A stretch of DNA of 43,218 nt from Pseudomonadota bacterium. GTDB lineage: Bacteria > Desulfobacterota > Desulfobacteria > Desulfobacterales > Desulfosarcinaceae. The notes under the pieces were generated by a model. The model did no database searches. It had not been told where the DNA came from and worked only from the letters and a program-made list of their open reading frames with translations. The stretch covers positions 1 through 43,218 of the forward strand of contig JAEYRZ010000062.1 in NCBI GenBank assembly GCA_023435265.1, written 5' to 3'. Positions 39,867-43,218 of this stretch are shown in pieces (position 1 is the first letter of the stretch; the number at the start of each line of letters is the position of its first letter). A program made the position numbers and the translations under genes.

Positions 39867-41123
39867 GTGGATCCTTCAAGCTGGGACTGGGAAGTCGGAG
39901 AAAAAAAGATCCCCCTGGCCGGGTGGCGGGACCGCTTCCGGTGGATCGAGGAGCCGTATGCCAGCCCGGACGGGGAACGGGTGGCCGCTGTCGCCAATGT
40001 GGACGAGGGTGAATTCAGCGTGTGCGTCAACGGCGAGGCCTGGGAAAACCATTTCGACAAGATCTGGCACCTGCGCTTCACGCCCGACGGCCGTGCCGTG
40101 GCGCTGGTCTGCGAAGCGGGCGACTGGACCGTGGCCGTGGAGGGCCAGAGCTGGGAAGGCCGATTCGGCTATGTCTGGAACCCGATCTTCGGCGCCGGGG
40201 GGCAAATCGCCGTGGCCGTGCAGAACGACGGCCGCTATGCCATGGCCGTGGACGGCTTCGCCTGGGAGCAGGATTTCGCCCAATTGACCTATTTCGCGCT
40301 CAGCGCGGACGGCCGGCACACGGCCGGCGCCGTCCAGGTGGCGGACGCCGACTCGGGCCAGGTGCACAAGTTCCAGGAAGGAACATTCAGCGCCGCCCTG
40401 GACGGCAATGCCTGGGACAGCGTTTTCGTCAATGTGTGGCAGCCGGTGATCAGCCCTGACGGCGCCCATGTGGCCGCCGAGGCGCGCCTTTCGCTGTACG
40501 ATTACACCATCGTGGTGGACGGTGCGCCCTGGGAGCAAAAATTCGGGGGCGTGTGGACGCCCAGCTTCCAGCCGCAGAGCGGCGCCGTGTTCGCGCCGGT
40601 GCGCCAGGCCGGAAAATGGTACATGGTCCGGGACGGCAAGCGGGTCTGGGACACGCCCTTCGTGCAGCTCTGGCAGCAGCGGTTCAATGCGGACGGCTCG
40701 CGGCTGGCGGCGATCGTGGCGCCGGCCTTCGGCCGCTGGACGGTGGCCGTGGACGGCAGCCCCTGGCCGGTGACGTTTGGCGAAGCGGTCACCGACCTGG
40801 TTTTCGGGCCGGACGGGCGCAGTGTCGCCGCCCTGGCCAAAGAAAACGGCACCTGGAACATCGTGGTGGACGGCCGGCCCTGGGACGCGGCGTTCGATAT
40901 GGCCTTCCCGCCGGTCTTCTCACCGGCCGGCGGTGCGGTGGCGGCCCGCGTGGAGCGCCAGGGCCGCTACGGCTTCGCGGTAAACGGCCGGCTCTGGGAT
41001 ACGACCGGCGAGGCGGCCTGGGACCCGCAGTTCAGCCCCGACGGCCGGTCGCTGTTGCTGCGCTTCGTCGAATCCGGCGTCTACCACCGGCGCGTCCTGC
41101 CGGTCGACGCCATCACCGGATAG
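39867..41123 (+). CDS. tmcD: TmcD, Trp-rich beta-propeller-like protein of the Tmc complex
   Basis: This 418-residue protein starts at a GTG at 39867, with AGGAGG seven bases upstream. It is built of about ten repeats of 36-48 residues, each with the plan W...F-S/P-DG-x-VAA...W-x-V-VDG-x-xW. It has no signal peptide or cofactor motif and is notably rich in Trp. This fits TmcD, the tryptophan-rich soluble subunit of the transmembrane redox complex Tmc, and the neighbours are TmcC and TmcB. TmcD probably binds TmcB at the cytoplasmic side. It is first in the transcript here, ahead of tmcC. Confidence 0.87.
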   Translation: MDPSSWDWEVGEKKIPLAGWRDRFRWIEEPYASPDGERVAAVANVDEGEFSVCVNGEAWENHFDKIWHLRFTPDGRAVALVCEAGDWTVAVEGQSWEGRFGYVWNPIFGAGGQIAVAVQNDGRYAMAVDGFAWEQDFAQLTYFALSADGRHTAGAVQVADADSGQVHKFQEGTFSAALDGNAWDSVFVNVWQPVISPDGAHVAAEARLSLYDYTIVVDGAPWEQKFGGVWTPSFQPQSGAVFAPVRQAGKWYMVRDGKRVWDTPFVQLWQQRFNADGSRLAAIVAPAFGRWTVAVDGSPWPVTFGEAVTDLVFGPDGRSVAALAKENGTWNIVVDGRPWDAAFDMAFPPVFSPAGGAVAARVERQGRYGFAVNGRLWDTTGEAAWDPQFSPDGRSLLLRFVESGVYHRRVLPVDAITG

Positions 41124-41135
41124 AGGAGAAATGCC

Positions 41136-41795
41136 ATGCACGCGCTGTATGCTTTAGCCGCGGGCCCGCTGGCCTGGGCGGCCTTTATCCTGTTTCTGGG
41201 CGGCCTTGCGTTCCGGTTGATCCAACTGCTGGTGCACGTGCACCGCACCGAAAAGTTCATTTACAGCTATTTCAGCCTGAGATACGGCCTGCGTTCCATC
41301 CTGCATTGGCTGGTGCCGTTCGGCACGGCCAGCTGGCGACGCCACCCGGCCCTGACTGTGACGACCTTCCTGTTTCACCTGGGGCTGCTGATCACCCCTA
41401 TTTTCCTCTTGGCCCACATCGTTCTGTGGGACGAGTCCTGGGATTTGAGCTGGTGGAGCCTGCCCGATTTTGCCGCCGACATCCTGACCCTGATCGTGAT
41501 CGCCGGCTGCGTTTTCTTCCTGGTGCGCCGCCTGAGCCGGCCGGAAGTCAAATTCGTCACCGACGCCTCGGATTACCTCCTGCTGCTCATCGTGGCGGCG
41601 CCGTTTGTCACCGGCTTTCTGGCCGGCCAACAGTGGGGGCCCAATGGCTGGATGACGATCGCCCACATGCTCAGCGGCGAAATCATGCTGGCCGCCATAC
41701 CGTTCACGCGGCTGAGCCATATGCTGTTCTCGATCTTCACGCGGGCCTATATGGGATCGGAATTCGGAAAAGTCCGGCATGCGCAGGATTGGTAG
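41136..41795 (+). CDS. tmcC: TmcC, NarI-like membrane subunit of Tmc
   Basis: This 219-residue protein has about five transmembrane helices. Histidines at helix ends (LLVHVHRTEK, LHWLVPFGT, FHLGLLITPIFLLAHI, IAHMLSGEIMLAAIPFTRLSHML) suit dihaem b binding. It is clearly related to HmcE. A GAGGAGA ribosome site precedes the ATG by about seven bases. TmcC would link the periplasmic cytochrome TmcA to the cytoplasmic TmcB. It follows tmcD by 12 bases. Confidence 0.92.
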   Translation: MHALYALAAGPLAWAAFILFLGGLAFRLIQLLVHVHRTEKFIYSYFSLRYGLRSILHWLVPFGTASWRRHPALTVTTFLFHLGLLITPIFLLAHIVLWDESWDLSWWSLPDFAADILTLIVIAGCVFFLVRRLSRPEVKFVTDASDYLLLLIVAAPFVTGFLAGQQWGPNGWMTIAHMLSGEIMLAAIPFTRLSHMLFSIFTRAYMGSEFGKVRHAQDW

Positions 41796-41819
41796 CCCGC
41801 ATCGGACGAGGAGATAAAA

Positions 41820-43166
41820 ATGGCCGAACCGGAAAAAAAAGAATCCGCCAAGGTGCTGGATGAAGGCATCGAAGTCGGCGCCCGGCGCCTGACCCCCGAA
41901 AAAATCGAACGCGTAGTCAACGGCGTGCTCAAGGGCGAAACCGGCGCCCGTTTCAGGGCCTACGTCGAGACCTGCATCCACTGCGGCCTCTGCGCCGAGG
42001 CCTGTCATTACTACCTTTCGCACGACAACGACCCGCATTTCGCGCCGGTGGCAAAAGTCAAGCAGACCATCTGGGAACTGCTCAAGCGCAAGGGCCGCGT
42101 GGACGCCGAATTCATCAAGCAGGCGGCGCGCATCGCGCACACCGAATGCAACCTGTGCAAACGCTGCGCGCAGTACTGCCCCTTCGGGATCGACGTGGCC
42201 TACATGATGCTGGTGATGCGGCGCATCATCCACAAGCTGGGCGTCACGCCGCTTTACATCCAGGACACGGCCCACAGCCATTCGGTGACCATGAACCAGA
42301 TGTGGGTCAAGGGTGACGAGTGGATCGACACCCTGCAGTGGCAGGAAGAGGAGGCGCGCGGCGAAATCCCCGATCTGCGCATCCCGCTGGAAAAAGAGGG
42401 CGCCGAGATCATGTACTCGGTGATTGCGCCCGAACCCAAATTCCAGGCCCAGCTGATCTACCAGGCCGCCGTGATCCTGCATGCGGCGGGCGTCGACTGG
42501 ACCATGCCGGCTTCGGTAGGCTGGGACAACAGCGACATGGCCATGTTCACCGGCGACAACGAGATCATGGGGCGCATCAAACGCGCCCATTTCGACACCG
42601 CCCTGCGCCTGAAAGTCAAACGCATCGTGATGGGCGAATGCGGCCACGCCTTCCGCTCGGTGTACGACGTGGGCAACCGCTGGCTGGGATGGGCCATGCC
42701 GCCGCTGCCGATCGTGCATGCCATCGAATTCTTCCACGAACTGCTCACCAGCGGACGCATCAAGATCGCCAGGAAATACGACAAGCCGGTGACGCTGCAC
42801 GACCCCTGCAACGTTTCGCGCGGCGCCGGCCTGCACGAGAAGGCGCGCGAACTGACGCGCATGTTGTGCACCAACCTGGTGGAGATGTACCCCAACCGCG
42901 AGCACAATTACTGCTGCGCGGCCGGCGGCGGGGTGATCAACTGCGGCCCGCCGTTCAAAAACAGCCGCCTGGCCGGCAACCGCATCAAGGCCGAGCAGCT
43001 TTTCGAGGCCAAGAGCCGGGGCGCGGTCACCCTGATCGCCCCCTGCCACAACTGCCATAGCGGCCTGCACGACATCGTGCACCATTACGGCATCGGCCTG
43101 GAGATCAAATTTTTCGGCGACATCATCTATGAATGCATGCAAAAACCGGAACCCGCGGGAGAATAG
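41820..43166 (+). CDS. tmcB: TmcB, HdrD-like Fe-S/CCG subunit of Tmc
   Basis: This 448-residue protein has two [4Fe-4S] motifs (CIHCGLCAEAC and CNLCKRCAQYCP) and two CCG-type domains (ECGHAFRSV, DPCNVSRGAG, YCCAAGGGVINCG, APCHNCHSG). The second CCG motif reads CCAAGG rather than the CCGGGG in HmcF. TmcB is the cytoplasmic electron-accepting subunit of Tmc, homologous to HmcF (460 residues). GAGGAG precedes the ATG. It ends one base before the next start. Confidence 0.93.
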   Translation: MAEPEKKESAKVLDEGIEVGARRLTPEKIERVVNGVLKGETGARFRAYVETCIHCGLCAEACHYYLSHDNDPHFAPVAKVKQTIWELLKRKGRVDAEFIKQAARIAHTECNLCKRCAQYCPFGIDVAYMMLVMRRIIHKLGVTPLYIQDTAHSHSVTMNQMWVKGDEWIDTLQWQEEEARGEIPDLRIPLEKEGAEIMYSVIAPEPKFQAQLIYQAAVILHAAGVDWTMPASVGWDNSDMAMFTGDNEIMGRIKRAHFDTALRLKVKRIVMGECGHAFRSVYDVGNRWLGWAMPPLPIVHAIEFFHELLTSGRIKIARKYDKPVTLHDPCNVSRGAGLHEKARELTRMLCTNLVEMYPNREHNYCCAAGGGVINCGPPFKNSRLAGNRIKAEQLFEAKSRGAVTLIAPCHNCHSGLHDIVHHYGIGLEIKFFGDIIYECMQKPEPAGE

Positions 43167-43167
43167 T

Positions 43168-43218
43168 ATGCGCAACGCCGCCCTGGTCGCGATCGTTTTG
43201 ATGAGTGTCGGGCTGCTG
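43168..43218 (+). CDS. tmcA: Probable TmcA (type II cytochrome c3), first 17 codons only
   Basis: The frame starts MRNAALVAIVLMSVGLL, a basic residue followed by a hydrophobic core, as in a signal peptide. It starts one base after the tmcB stop and runs off the window. TmcA, the tetrahaem cytochrome, is the only core Tmc subunit not seen elsewhere in the window, and it needs a signal peptide. No haem motif is visible, so the name is inferred from context. Confidence 0.55.
   Translation, partial: MRNAALVAIVLMSVGLL

Noticed and set aside
41154..43175. A 673-codon open frame on the minus strand
   Set aside because: It is antisense to tmcC and tmcB; the composition is typical of a shadow frame.

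Overview
The window is high-GC DNA from a strictly anaerobic sulfate reducer, most likely of the class Desulfobacteria (Desulfosarcina/Desulfococcus-like). This is inferred from three electron-transfer modules. The first is a complete hmc operon with a 16-haem HmcA. The second is the start of a tmc operon. The third is a methylene-tetrahydrofolate reductase (metVF) operon coupled to a large HdrA-type flavoprotein and MvhD. Together they fit an organism that runs the Wood-Ljungdahl pathway and moves electrons between periplasmic c-type cytochromes and cytoplasmic CCG/Hdr-type redox proteins.

Layout. 1-944: a partial MazG-like gene and a small membrane-anchored unknown (minus strand). 1400-4817: two sensor kinases, the first with candidate haem-binding motifs and a cysteine-containing PAS domain. 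4774-5943: two divergent Rrf2-family regulators; the promoter between them carries two tandem 23-bp operator-like sites. 5980-12258: hmcABCDEF, including a 41-codon hmcD. 12370-16304: an unknown protein, a tandem UspA protein, an Rrf1-like response regulator and a receiver/PAS/PAS kinase, which close the hmc region. 16324-21880: housekeeping or accessory genes (ATP-grasp ligase, metallophosphoesterase, amidinotransferase-fold enzyme, HerA/DUF853 ATPase, tautomerase). 21965-26635: a minus-strand acetyltransferase cluster with five intact GNAT genes and one frameshifted, truncated GNAT pseudogene, plus a DUF6448 protein and a TetR repressor with a palindromic operator.

27015-31410 is a minus-strand signalling operon: response regulator, two small ACT-like proteins, a PAS kinase, and a receiver-PAS kinase. 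31620-38023 is a minus-strand metabolic operon: TusA-like protein without the catalytic Cys, MetF paralog, 1013-residue HdrA fusion, MvhD, MetV, MetF. It is preceded by a candidate sigma-54 promoter and by a divergently transcribed PAS/AAA+/Fis enhancer-binding protein (38233-39621). 39867-43218 holds tmcD, tmcC, tmcB and the first codons of a probable tmcA, in the reverse of the ABCD order I recall for Desulfovibrio.

A theme across the window is regulation of electron-transfer complexes by proteins with cysteine-bearing sensory domains: four PAS proteins, two Rrf2 proteins and one haem-motif periplasmic sensor. Interspersed inverted repeats (two copies of a CACAGAG/CTCTGTG element) lie in gaps between operons. 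I saw no rRNA, tRNA, CRISPR, transposase or integrase.
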